Assembly (NCBI RefSeq): GCF_020536995.1
Contig: NC_068359.1
Location: 86,846,875-86,910,874, forward strand
Length of the DNA: 64,000 nucleotides
DNA from: Dreissena polymorpha
Taxonomy: Eukaryota; Mollusca; Bivalvia; Myida; Dreissenidae
Reading direction: 5' to 3'
The notes under the pieces are model-generated. The model was not told the DNA's origin and did no database searches. It saw only the letters and a list, made by a program, of their open reading frames with translations. Below are positions 12,181-22,248 of this stretch, in pieces. Every line of letters begins with the position of its first letter. Position 1 is the first letter of the stretch. A program made the position numbers and the translations under genes.

Positions 12181-12376
12181 GCGTTTAAGCTTGGACTATT
12201 CGGACCGAAGATAGTGTGGGTGTTCGTCGGCTGGTTTTCTACGAACTTCTGGTTGGTTCCAGACCCTCGCATTGACTGCACACCGGAACAAATGTCCCAG
12301 GCTGCAGAGGGCGCATTTATCACTGCCGCTGTGTATTACAATCCTGTAGAGGAGATTGGGGTCGGTGGAATGACAG
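12181..12376 (+). CDS. GABA-B-like exon E, left copy
   Basis: Counterpart of 37391-37586, 196 nt, frame intact. One visible change is Ile for Val in EGAFITAAV. Confidence 0.92.
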
Positions 12377-13271
12377 GTAGTGATCCATATTTGGAATAAT
12401 GTTTTCCTAAAAATCAACTCATAAATAAAGGATATTGACTGAGTTCGTATTTGAAATCATATTTTAGTAAACAAATATGAAGACGAATATCATAAAGCAA
12501 CCATACGAATATATTTAGGTCGACTTTCATAAATGTTTATACAATTTTAAGGTAAGATATAATTTCATATGTTTTAAAAACAAACTCATATACAGCAAAA
12601 AATGCGATATATTCTAGGAAATGCAGAGTTGTAACGATATGAACGAATGTAGTTTTCTCGAAATATCGACGTGCTCATTATCGGACTGACTTGTTAAATT
12701 AATGACAAAAGTTGTATCTTTAACATTTGACAAATATTATTAATATTTACAGTTTGTCACGAAAAGCATTGCATGGCATTTTTTAAATAATATGTTTGAT
12801 ATTGATGTTTGTCAAAATTAAAGGGCATTTGTCTTGCATTCTATTAATAGCTTTATGAAAAAAACAACGTTCTTAATTTTGATTTTTTTTTAAATTAATA
12901 AATGAATGATAACAATATATTGATAAGGTAAGTTTAGATGTCCTCAGTTTATTTATTGATTTATATACCATGTTTTGCATACCATGAGTGCATGAAGAAG
13001 CATTGCATTATGACAATACCTATATACTGGTAGATTTATTTAAAAATCGATAGAAGAAACTAAGGTGGAATCTCAACTCAAGGTAAAAGGCTTTGTATTT
13101 TGATAGATTGGCTAAAAGTTCATTAAACCACGTTGCCTCAAACATGCTTGTGATAATTGTAGAGCAATAAAGACCATACATTTAATGTTAATGTGTTAGT
13201 ATTGTAAATTGCATACACCTCGAATAATAGTTAATGTTTAAAACATATATTGAATACGCGGCACCTTAACT

Positions 13272-13501
13272 TTAACCAATTTATGCCTAGCGTTTAGAAA
13301 AAAAGGTCTTGGCAAACAGCGTAGACCCAGATGAGACAACGCATGATGCGGCGTCTGATCAGGGTCTGCGCTGTTTGCTTAAATTAATGTTTGTAAGAAA
13401 TATTCTAAATATAGAAATAAATATACTAAACATCCCTAATTATGGAAATAAATTGATCCAATTAAGAAGGATGAGAGAGTCCACTAGGCATAATAGGGTT
13501 A
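13272..13501. mobile_element. MITE family 1, copy b
   Basis: Same inverted ends and inner palindrome. It is bracketed by two related stretches of about 65 bp (about 13192-13258 and 13508-13572, both with ttgtaaatt and atagttaatgtttaaaacat). Confidence 0.75.
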
Positions 13502-13882
13502 GATTTTAATGCGTAAGTATTGTAAATTACAGAAACTTCGAAAAATAGTTAATGTTTAAAACATAAACTTGAATTCATAGCATGAAAACGTGTTTGCTAA
13601 AATCAAACGTTATTTTGTTAAACAATTACATGTATTTTTTTATATATATTATGGTACCCGTTAGCTAACACGGGTCATATTATAAAATGGTTGGGTGCCT
13701 ACCAAGCAGCTTCAGCAATCGACCGCTACAGCTTGCGCTTCTGCTGATAGCTCGGCATTGGAGATAGAAACAGAGTTTCCATACGTTAATTAGTTTAAGT
13801 GGCGTATACAACAATACGAGCTTTCTCTTGATCGAGGGCGTCGCCATTGTAGTAAATAAACATTGTCCTTTTACCCGTGTAG

Positions 13883-14029
13883 CCTCTCAATATGTGAAAC
13901 GATGGGAAGTCCATCCGGAGCATACACCGGACCAGGATCAATTCAAGTTCACTTTGGGCGTGGCCTACGACCATATTTGGATGTCTACATTGGCACTGGA
14001 CTGCGCGGACAAAACGCTCAAACGTATAG
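13883..14029 (+). CDS. GABA-B-like exon F, left copy
   Basis: Counterpart of 35740-35886, 147 nt, frame intact. Substitutions include STLALD versus STLPLD and TLKRI versus TLRRI. Confidence 0.88.
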
Positions 14030-14079
14030 GTACATTTACATATATTATCGCTCGTTATGGGCCTGGCATCGCTTCTGCT

Positions 14080-14309
14080 TAACTGGGCATAATTCTTGTG
14101 CGTAAAGTGTCGTCCCAGATTAGCCTGTGCAGTCCGCACAGGCAAATTAGGGACGACACTTTCTGCCGTAATTGGATTTTTGATAAGAAGAGACTTTATT
14201 TATACGAAAAATGGCATAAAAGCGGAAAGTGTCGTACTTGAAAGGCTAATCTGGGACGACACTTTACGTAAATGCATTATGCCCAGTTTTCTCAGAACGC
14301 GTCTCATAT
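14080..14309. mobile_element. Palindromic MITE family 2, copy a
   Basis: Contains aaagtgtcgtcccagattag and its complement, with nested palindrome gtgcagtccgcac, and ends cgcgtctc. It begins about 50 bases after the donor of exon F. Confidence 0.78.
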
Positions 14310-14386
14310 AAGTATAGCATTAGGGTATACTGTCGCTTAACAACATATGGTCAAATATGCATTGACTGAATGGCTCTCGAAACCAT

Positions 14387-14617
14387 TTTAACCCATTTAT
14401 GCCAAGGGGACTCTCCAATCCTTCAAAATCTGATCATTTTATATCCAAAATTAGGGATGTCTAGTATATTTATTTCTATATTTAAAATATAACCTACAGA
14501 AATTCCGTTAAGCAAACAGCGCAGACCCAGATGAGACGCTGCATACTGCGGCGTCTCATCAGGGTCTACGCTGTTAGCCAATGCCTTTTTTATAAACGCT
14601 AGGCATAAATGGGTTAA
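14387..14617. mobile_element. MITE family 1, copy c
   Basis: Ends taacccatttatgcc and ggcataaatgggtta; inner palindrome catactgcggcgtctcat. Confidence 0.78.
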
Positions 14618-14875
14618 CTAAATAAAATGATTTATCCCTGCTGAACGCTAGCACTTTGCTAAAGCTAGTTACTGTATTATTGTTGATCACCACTGGACTT
14701 TCGATGAAATATTTCTACAGAAGTCATTGGACTGACGATATAAGGTGTTGACATGCTGATTAGCATATGCCTTAAAATAAAAGTTTTGTGTCTCTAAAGA
14801 GCAATTAATAAACATGCGTTACTATTTGGTAAAATTTCTTTTATTTAATAAAAATAAACATATGCACCATTGCAG

Positions 14876-15039
14876 GGCACCCTAAGACAATTGGTGACTT
14901 CACCTACAAGGATTCGGACATCGGCGAGATCGTATTTCAATGCATGGAAACCAGAGTATCATCGGCATGTCTGGAAGAATATCATTTGCCAAAGGTGGTG
15001 CGGACCCAGACAAAAACATATTGCTGCAACGCATACAAG
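14876..15039 (+). CDS. GABA-B-like exon G, left copy, one base short
   Basis: 164 nt against 165 in the right arm. The A-run after ATGG has three A where the other copy has four. IGEIVFQCME is then followed by a wrong frame, while the expected SIIGMSGRISF lies in another frame. Confidence 0.85.
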
Positions 15040-15310
15040 GTCGCAGTATTTAACACATTTATTTTCTAGACGCTATGCATACATGGGTTAAGTTTTGAGT
15101 GAATGTGAAGTGTCACGGACATTGGCTGTTGTAAATAAAGCAAAACCTAAATGGTGTGTAATTACATTGAAATGGGATGAAAACGTATTAATGTTTTGCA
15201 TTTTCAGATCATGTTTGAACATTTGTGTTTTAAAGGAATGTTTCTCCTTCATATCATATACGACTTTGTGTCGGTCAAGAACATCCTGACATTAGAAAGC
15301 AATCAAGTTT

Positions 15311-15822
15311 AAAGGGGCAGTCAACCAGATTGACGAACAAAGATAAGTCCTAAAATACCGTCATTAAATGCTTTATATTGATAAATTTAAACATTGGATC
15401 TAAAAATCTCCAGTAAAAAAATCAAGAATAAAATGGAAAAAAAAACCTAAACAGGGCTCGAACCACTGACCCCTGGAGTCCTGAAGTGAAAGAGTAAAAA
15501 AATCTCCCATGTAGACCACTCGGTCAGCCATGGTCATACAATCAGCGTTGTTTTTTATACTTTATAAAAGCATCCTCATATTTGGACAAAATATAACGAC
15601 AACAACATAACTCTCCAAATTACCTGGTAGAGGTAGACATACTCAGTAAAATTTTAGTAACAAATATACTGAACATATGAAAACTTAACAACATTTTTAA
15701 GTAATGTAATAAACCAGTTGTGATATTTTAATCAATATAAACTAATAATTGGAAAAAATATGGTTTTTTAAATAACTTTTCTTTTTTCGTGATATATAGC
15801 AATCGTGTTGACCATCCCTTTT
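15311..15822 (-). mobile_element. TIR element with tRNA-like core, copy 3
   Basis: Ends aaaggggcagtcaaccagat and caatcgtgttgaccatccct, with TTAA at each border (possible target). The core, on the minus strand at about 15450-15535, has gaccgagtggtctaca and ggttcgagccc. Confidence 0.65.
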
Positions 15823-15978
15823 AAAATGTAAATTCATTAATACAAACGTATTAATCCATAGTATTGATAACACGCTTTTTGATGTAATAAGTAAGACGGC
15901 AAGTGATAGTTGTCTACTTTATTCAAGAGCTTTATTCAAGAGCTGCTGATATTATGCTTTAGTCTTTGCCATTTTCAG

Positions 15979-16066
15979 GTGGGAAAAAGAATAAATATTG
16001 GGTATTATCGACAAGATACTGATCCGAAGGGATTCGAATGGATACCCGGTGCCTTGCAATGGAAAG
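15979..16066 (+). CDS. GABA-B-like exon H, left copy, one base long
   Basis: 88 nt against 87. An extra G follows the acceptor (aggtggga versus aggtgga) and shifts the frame before KRINIGYYRQ. Confidence 0.85.
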
Positions 16067-17217
16067 GTAGCTTAGTTTATACATACTTCTTAATATCAAT
16101 AATCATACGTTAAGTAATAATAGCCATCTATCGAGTGGTATGACGATGTTAAAAGGTACTTTGTTAAATGAACTTAGTAATGTATACACGGTTTTCAATT
16201 GTCTTCTTACCATTTGTTATTTTTCAATCGAAAGACCTGCGAAATAAAGCATATGACAACAAAACAAAGTATACAACATGCAACCATATATTTTAAACTC
16301 ATGAAGTCATAATGGACTTCTTAAAATCGAATTTCCGAAAAGACTGCTATCAAAGGTATGCAAACAGTCAAACAAATGATTAATTGGCAGCCCTAAATGA
16401 TTTTTTTGTCAAACGATAACCTCCAGAAACTCTATCCGAAGAGAAATTCTTGTTCGTAACTACTTGTATAGCAGGAAACCGATTGCAAACATTCGATTAT
16501 TAAACCTGGGATCCCCACTGCGGAAATGTTAATTGAAAGCATTCGAGTTAAAAGTGATCAAACCTCACATTTTCCAAATAATAAATAAAAATCAAAGGTC
16601 TCAAAAATGCGCTTTTGAAGACAGAAAATGAATACAAATGTATATGAATGTGAAAACGTGTGAACTCTTCGCACATATCTTTTGACTCGTTGCGGAAGTA
16701 TTAACATTATATTTTACTCTGATTATAACATAGGTCCGTACGGTTTTTGTATAAAAATATGGTCCACCTATTAAAGATATTGAGCTCTTCACCCCCAGGG
16801 TACGAATTCAAATGAAAAGCAATATATATTTACAATCAAGAATTGTGTTACAGGTAATCGTTTTGTATTCTTGTAAATTTGTTAAATTTGTAATAAGCTA
16901 TTTATTTCATTAATTATGAATCATCATCGTTACTGTTTGAAGATGTCGATGTTATCGTATATTTGTACTCCGAGTACAGGTGAACGCGTTCATTTGTGTA
17001 CTATTTTGCTGTCCTCTTCCAGCGTTCATACTAAAAAACGGGTACATCTCTATCAGCGCCAGTGCATATCGACGGCTAATGAGGCTTAATATCTTAATTA
17101 ATTGGGCATAAACAATGGTCCGTGACGGTTTTGCGGGCGTGGTAAAAAACTTGTTATTAATTTTGCGATTTATGCTCGACTGCGTGTAAGGTTCGGTCCA
17201 CCTTTCAGTAGCTTTAA
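16067..17217. other. Start of the intron after exon H (left copy)
   Basis: AT-rich, with no coding sequence or named repeat recognised before the LINE 3' end at 17218. Right-arm counterpart: about 32566-33721. Confidence 0.55.
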
Positions 17218-17722
17218 ATGCGTTGCATCGATCGTTGCAATTCGGTAACCCAATATGTATTTTTTGTTTTGTGTTGTGTTTTATGTTTTTTCATATACTT
17301 CTATATTGCAACATGCCTTACACAAAAGTTCACGTATTCCCCAGAATTCTGTCCATTCCCATCATACCAGAGAAGAGGTCCTTCAGTTACTTGGGTTGCA
17401 CATTGTGGAATAAACTACCATCTTTTATAACCCAGATGACATTATTGTCCAGTTTTAAATCTGCAATCAAACAACATCTTTTAAACAGAGTCTTTTAATA
17501 TATTTTAAGTTGCTATGCTATGCTGTTAAATGTTTACATTTTCCTTTCCGAATGTCTTATCTTTTCGGATTAATAATACATTCATACTTAATGTGACTTT
17601 TAAATTTTTGTTTGTTGTAGTAACCTTAAATTTTTAATCCATCCAAATTTATCGGTGATATGACGATCATAATTGATACATTTGTGTCCGTTGATCTGAA
17701 TCTCAGTTATTATATGTCATGT
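17218..17722 (+). mobile_element. LINE 3' end, left arm, cut by the gap
   Basis: The residues SYLGCTLWNKLPSFITQ, then SSFKSAIKQHLLNRVF, are the usual C-terminus of CR1/Jockey-type reverse transcriptase ORFs. 3' UTR follows until the N run. About 54 bases present in the right-arm copy are missing before KRSFSYLG. Confidence 0.65.
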
Positions 17723-17822
17723 NNNNNNNNNNNNNNNNNNNNNNNNNNNNNNNNNNNNNNNNNNNNNNNNNNNNNNNNNNNNNNNNNNNNNNNNNNNNNN
17801 NNNNNNNNNNNNNNNNNNNNNN
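17723..17822. other. Assembly gap (100 N)
   Basis: Exactly 100 N, the usual scaffolding placeholder of unknown true size. It lies at the inner end of the left arm, inside a LINE 3' region, so the two sides are separate contigs and their order and orientation are not supported by continuous sequence. Confidence 0.98.
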
Positions 17823-17978
17823 CATCTTGATTAATATCCCATTTGAGTTTTCGATCAATTTAACATATAAATCAATGCACACATATTTATACATAGCATT
17901 TTTCTATATTCGCGTGGCGGTATTTGAAAATGTTGTCGTTTTCCCGATTGTATCGATGCTACGATGCGCCCTGTCCGG

Positions 17979-19520
17979 CATCATCATCATCATCATCATC
18001 ATCCCTGGACCGGTTTAGCCGTTGGGGAGAAATGAGGGACGCCAATAAAGAAATCCTCCTCCAGGCAGGTTTGTTGTGTGCTGTGAGAGTAATTCATCCA
18101 CGAGAAGGGATGTCCACACTTTTGCAGTATAAATCCAGCTTATCCCCTGACGGCCTCGACGTCGACCTCCCTCTAGCGTGCCCTGGAGAACAGTCTTGCA
18201 CAGAGAGTCGTGCATGGTGACGTGTCCAAAACAAGCCAACTTTCGTCGTTTGACAGTCACCAGTAGAGGCTCTTGTGAACCAACTGCTATTGCAGTCATG
18301 TTCCGGACGTACTCGTTGGTCTTGTGCTCCGTATAAGAGATGCGGAGAAGTCTTCGGATACGTTTATATTCAAATGTCTGTGTCCTGCGTTATGTGAACG
18401 CGTAAAGCGTCCAGGTCTTGCAGCCGTAGAGTAGGATGTAGACTACGGGGACTTGTAGAGTCTGTACTTAGTAGGGAAGCTGATAGGAACGGCTTGTCTA
18501 CAACCGGCTCAGACTTGCCATCGCCGCGTCGCCATTTCAATTATTATTACCTCAGCGGTAGTGGTACCAGCCTTGGACAGGGTCATGCCCAAGTACTTGA
18601 AGCTGGTCGCGTCATCTAGCTTCTCGTCGTTCATGGTGATGTGTGCACTGATGTTGGTCGTGCTTTTCACCATGATAATTGACTTCTCCATGCCGAGCTC
18701 CATCCCGTATGCTATTGCTCTTTCATAGAGTCTGTTGGTGAAATCTTGAAGTTCACTGCTTGTGCCACTTATGAGGTCAATGTCATAAGAGAATCTCAAG
18801 TTGGAGATGGGTCTTTCGCCGATGGAAATAGAAGGGTGGTGGTCAATAATAGTCTCCTGCATTATATTCTAAAGGAAACGCATGAACAGAGGGGGGGGGG
18901 GAGAGAGAGAGCAGACATCCCTGACGGACGCCACTCATGTCCTGACGAAGTCCCCTTCTGTCCGTTGATAATAACTTCACTGACTGGTTGCGTTTCCGTA
19001 CAGTTCTTGATGACTTGCACCAGCCCTTCGTCAAGGTTAAATCCTCCCATAACATGCCATAGGCCATCATGCCTCGAACGGTCGAAAGCTTTCTCAAAGT
19101 CAATAAAGTTGAGTTGTGGAAGAGGGCACGTTGGTGTTGAAAGTGTTTCTCAATTATGATTCTGCAGTTGAAGATATGTTCCACTGTGCTCCGCACAGCT
19201 CTCTATCTAGCCTGCTCTTTGGCCAGCAGTTCCTCGGTCTTACCTTTCAATCGATTAAGGGTGATGCGTAGCATGACTTTGCTGGGATAACTGATTAGAC
19301 TGATGGTGGGTAATTCTCGCACAACTTGAGGTTGCTATTTTCTGTAGAGGTATGGCCGGTGACTGGGTCAACTCCTTGGAAGCTTCTTCCCTCCCGGAAC
19401 TGTTGGCATAGTGTCGTCATTGACGCAGTCGTTGCCTCTCCTCGGTGCGTTAAACAGCTCCGAAGGGACGTTGACCACTCCCTGAGATTTTTCCTGCCTC
19501 CTTCACCTCTGCCTAAGTAT
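17979..19520 (-). mobile_element. Degraded LINE fragment (RTE/Nimb-like reverse transcriptase)
   Basis: Minus-strand pieces include GLWHVMGGFNLDEGLV-like and VRQGCLL residues, SNLRFSYDIDLISGTSSEL (catalytic box decayed to SYDID), TSFKYLGMTLSKAGT and, near the 3' end, KRRKLACFGHVTMHDSL and GTLEGGRRRGRQ. The 3' tail is a short ATG run (CAT on the plus strand, 17979-18001). It is 5'-truncated and the frames are broken. Clade is by recollection. Confidence 0.75.
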
Positions 19521-19818
19521 GGACGAACTTTCGTTTTTAATAGTATTATGTCTGAAAACGGCATTTTTAACATATATATATATATTCTGCGACAAAGCAC
19601 AACGTCTAAAATGAGAAAAAAAACTGTTTTTTGTTTGTCATTATTTTATAAAACCTCATGTTGCTATATTTACAACAAAGCGTTCGGTTTTGTGATTAGG
19701 AAATATGATCCATTAAGGTAAAATACTTTGAAGATACATTTATTTTAATATCTATGAAGGTGCGGTATGTTAGCAGACTTTATGCAGATTATTTTAATAA
19801 TCAAAAACATCATGCATT

Positions 19819-19930
19819 GATCAGATTTCTATTCCACCAATCCTGCAGCAAATGAAAGGACCGACCGAACTATCGATCAGATTTCTATTCCACCAATCCC
19901 GCAGTAAATGAAAGGACCGACCGAACTATC
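19819..19930. repeat. Tandem duplication, 2 x 56 bp
   Basis: Two adjacent 56-base units starting gatcagatttctattccacc differ at two positions (cctgcagc versus cccgcagt). A recent tandem duplication. Confidence 0.9.
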
Positions 19931-20022
19931 GAATTAATTCACATTTGTTTTCATGTGTGGATTTAGTTTAGTTTAAACCTATTATTTGTGCTCGATTGCA
20001 TAGAAAGGTAATTCCTACTTAT

Positions 20023-20170
20023 TTAAATGCTCTCGAGTCCGTTTCCTGGGCCTAGAACCAGTACTTGGTGTCTATATGGGAGATCGAAAGAACGCTCCCA
20101 CAGCGGGGATCGAACCCGTGACCTCCCGGTCGCTAGGCGGACACCATATCCATTACACCACGGCGACCTT
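20023..20170 (-). mobile_element. tRNA-derived SINE
   Basis: The minus strand reads gtcgccgtggtgtaatggat (A box) and gggttcgatcccc (B box). A body follows with agtactggttctaggcccag and gaaacggactcgagagc, a conserved SINE body seen in molluscs (from memory). Confidence 0.7.
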
Positions 20171-21198
20171 GGATTTATTTGTGTATACATATTTTTACTA
20201 CAGACGCACAACATTTATAGCAAAAAGTAAGCATTAAGTGAAATTTATACTCTCAGATACGAGCTTCATAACCAGATTTGATCGTATTAATTGTAATATC
20301 TTATTTCGTTAAAATGTGGAAAAAGATGTGCCATTGGTATGTAAGATTACAAAGATAGGCAAATTACATGTGGCCTTAAAAGTATAAATATATAAAAACA
20401 ACTTTTATTAAAAAGGTATTCCACACAATATAAGCCATCACAATAAATAACACTACACAACAAATCAAAGGCAATTATATTATAATTCAAGAACCCAATT
20501 TTGTCTTTTCAATGTATTCCACTGGTAAAGGACATGTTTTTTTTTATTTCTGGTAGTTAAATATTAGCTTTTGTAGACATTTAAACAAATGAACATTAAA
20601 TTGGGGGAAATTTTAAGACACGTTTTATTATATCAGTTTTTTGGGCGGACAACTTCATTACAAGGAATACCAAAAAGGTTCCATTTCGATAAGATTTTGT
20701 TTTCAGAGGAACGTACTTTGTCTACTTTATTTTATTGATATTTCAAATTGCCATTCACGATCATGACTCTGCACATTTCATGATCGGAACAAAAAGTATA
20801 GGCCATATAATTTTTTTAATAAATCAGATAAAAATGCTGTTTTAAGGATTCGATTCATAGACCCGGTCAACATATAATATGCCGCTTACTGCATGTTCGA
20901 CTTTGAGTAAGCAACCCATTAATTGTCATTTCTTTAATGGAATAAATACGGCAACACTTTTGTCGATGTATGCTTTTGTCGGTATCAACTTATCATAACA
21001 AACTATTGAAACGAAGTATAATCTCTATCAAGGCAATGACAATACAATCTTTCAAACAACGAGTATACATTTCAAACAACGAGTATATATACATCATATT
21101 TGTCCACTCAGTGTAGAACGATTAAATATTTGTAGACTATTTAAAATTAACAAGTGCATGCATTATAATAAAGCTTATGCTGGTATGAAGAACACATT

Positions 21199-21692
21199 AA
21201 TGGCGCCTTTTTATAAATTTTGGCATGTTTTGAAGTGTGTCATTAAATGCTTTATAATGATTAATGTACACATTTGATCTAAAAAGCTCCAGTTAAAAAT
21301 CAAGAATAAAGTTAAAAAAGGAACCCTCAACAGGGCTCGAACCACAGACCCCTGGAGTCCTTGAGTAAAAGCCTACAACTAAGACCACTCGGCCATCTGT
21401 GTTCATACAATAAAGAATGTATTTTATACTATATATAAGCAATCCTCGTAGTTTCACAAAATATAAAGACAACAACAGAACTCTCCCAATTTTTCAATCG
21501 TTTTGCGATGCAACGCTTTATGATTTTCAGGTTTTTAAATCGTCAAAAGCTGCATGTAATGGCTATTGTAGAGCATGGTATATCTTCAGTATTACTGTTT
21601 CCTCACACATATCATAACTAAAACGAGAATTTGTGAATCTGAAACAATTTGTGTTAATTTTGTCAATTTACCAAAACGTGAAAAGGCCCTTA
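21199..21692 (-). mobile_element. TIR element with tRNA-like core, copy 4 (spacer)
   Basis: Ends tggcgcctttttataaattt and aacgtgaaaaggcccttaa form imperfect inverted repeats. The tRNA-like core is on the minus strand at about 21325-21410 (ggccgagtggtc, ggttcgagccc). It lies downstream of the GABA-B-like gene. Confidence 0.6.
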
Positions 21693-22079
21693 AAGTCAAT
21701 TAAGAATCAGCAAAGTACAGATGACAAATATTTACGTTTTGTTAATAATTTTATACAAATAACCGATCAACTGCATTTCTGAATAAATGCATCTACCATT
21801 AATCAAACGTGCATCATCATATTTGATTTATAAATTGATCTAATTAGTGAATTCGAACTCGTTAAAAAGCGCAGGTACTATTCAAACCGAAAGGATTTTC
21901 TTTGTTTTCCTTTTAGTATGATGATTTAATGTTATATACAACCGCAAGCGTATCGTCGTTCACTTTTCCAATAAACAACTCAAACTCAACAGTGTCGAGA
22001 CTACACTCATTAGGCTCTACTTCACAACTGCAAATGACGCACGGTGTCATGCGAAGCACATACTAACACGAAGCACGGA

Positions 22080-22085
22080 TTTATT
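22080..22085 (-). promoter_or_regulatory. Candidate polyadenylation signal AATAAA
   Basis: AATAAA on the minus strand about 35 bases downstream of the TAA of exon O. The position fits, but the hexamer is common in AT-rich DNA. Confidence 0.4.
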
Positions 22086-22119
22086 GACCGGTAATCAACT
22101 ATCATTTGAGCTTTCGTCT

Positions 22120-22248
22120 TTAATTTTCAGGCGCTCTTTTTGAAGAAGCGGATGTTGACGCATTTCCTCCTGATCGACCTTGATCTGCCTTTGCAGTTCC
22201 AGTCACTCCGTTGATGGTACAATCCACCTTCGCGAACACCGCATGGAC
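22120..22248 (-). CDS. GABA-B-like exon O (C-tail and stop)
   Basis: 129 nt including TAA. Encodes a short polar tail, VHAVFAKVDCTINGVTG through SSKRAPEN. Mammalian GABA-B subunits have a long tail with a coiled coil; none is visible here. An alternative longer 3' exon cannot be excluded. Confidence 0.75.
   Translation of the reverse strand, partial: VHAVFAKVDCTINGVTGTAKADQGRSGGNASTSASSKRAPEN

Larger units (their letters stand above)
2288..16066 (+). pseudogene. Second copy of the GABA-B-like ectodomain exons, 3'-truncated at the gap
   Basis: The eight ectodomain exons recur in the same order and with the same splice sites as in the right arm, on the plus strand. No transmembrane exon follows because the arm stops at the N gap. 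Six exons keep their frame. Exon G is one base short (A3 for A4 near 14947) and exon H is one base long (G3 for G2 near 15981), so the frame is lost near the end of the ectodomain. Two indels in short homopolymers in one copy only look like consensus errors or allelic damage. It may be the other allele of the gene at 22120-47674 rather than a paralogue. Confidence 0.8.
1..17722. repeat. Left arm of a giant inverted repeat
   Basis: The whole stretch reappears reverse-complemented at 32015-55875: base 1 pairs with 55875 and base 17722 with 32015. Mismatches are scattered, a few per hundred bases by eye. The arm starts at the window edge, so its true outer end is unknown, and it ends exactly at the N gap. 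It lacks two insertions present in the other arm. It may be a second haplotype assembled in reverse rather than a real duplication. Confidence 0.95.
19931..22079. other. Downstream flank of the GABA-B-like gene
   Basis: Contains the SINE at 20023-20170 and tRNA-core element copy 4 at 21199-21692. The remaining AT-rich sequence shows nothing else. Confidence 0.6.

Noticed and set aside
13795-14145. 116-residue minus-strand frame, mirrored at 35624-35974
   Set aside because: It is the antisense shadow of GABA-B-like exon F plus an adjacent MITE.
17703-18018. Reading frames crossing the N run
   Set aside because: They consist largely of unknown residues across an assembly gap.
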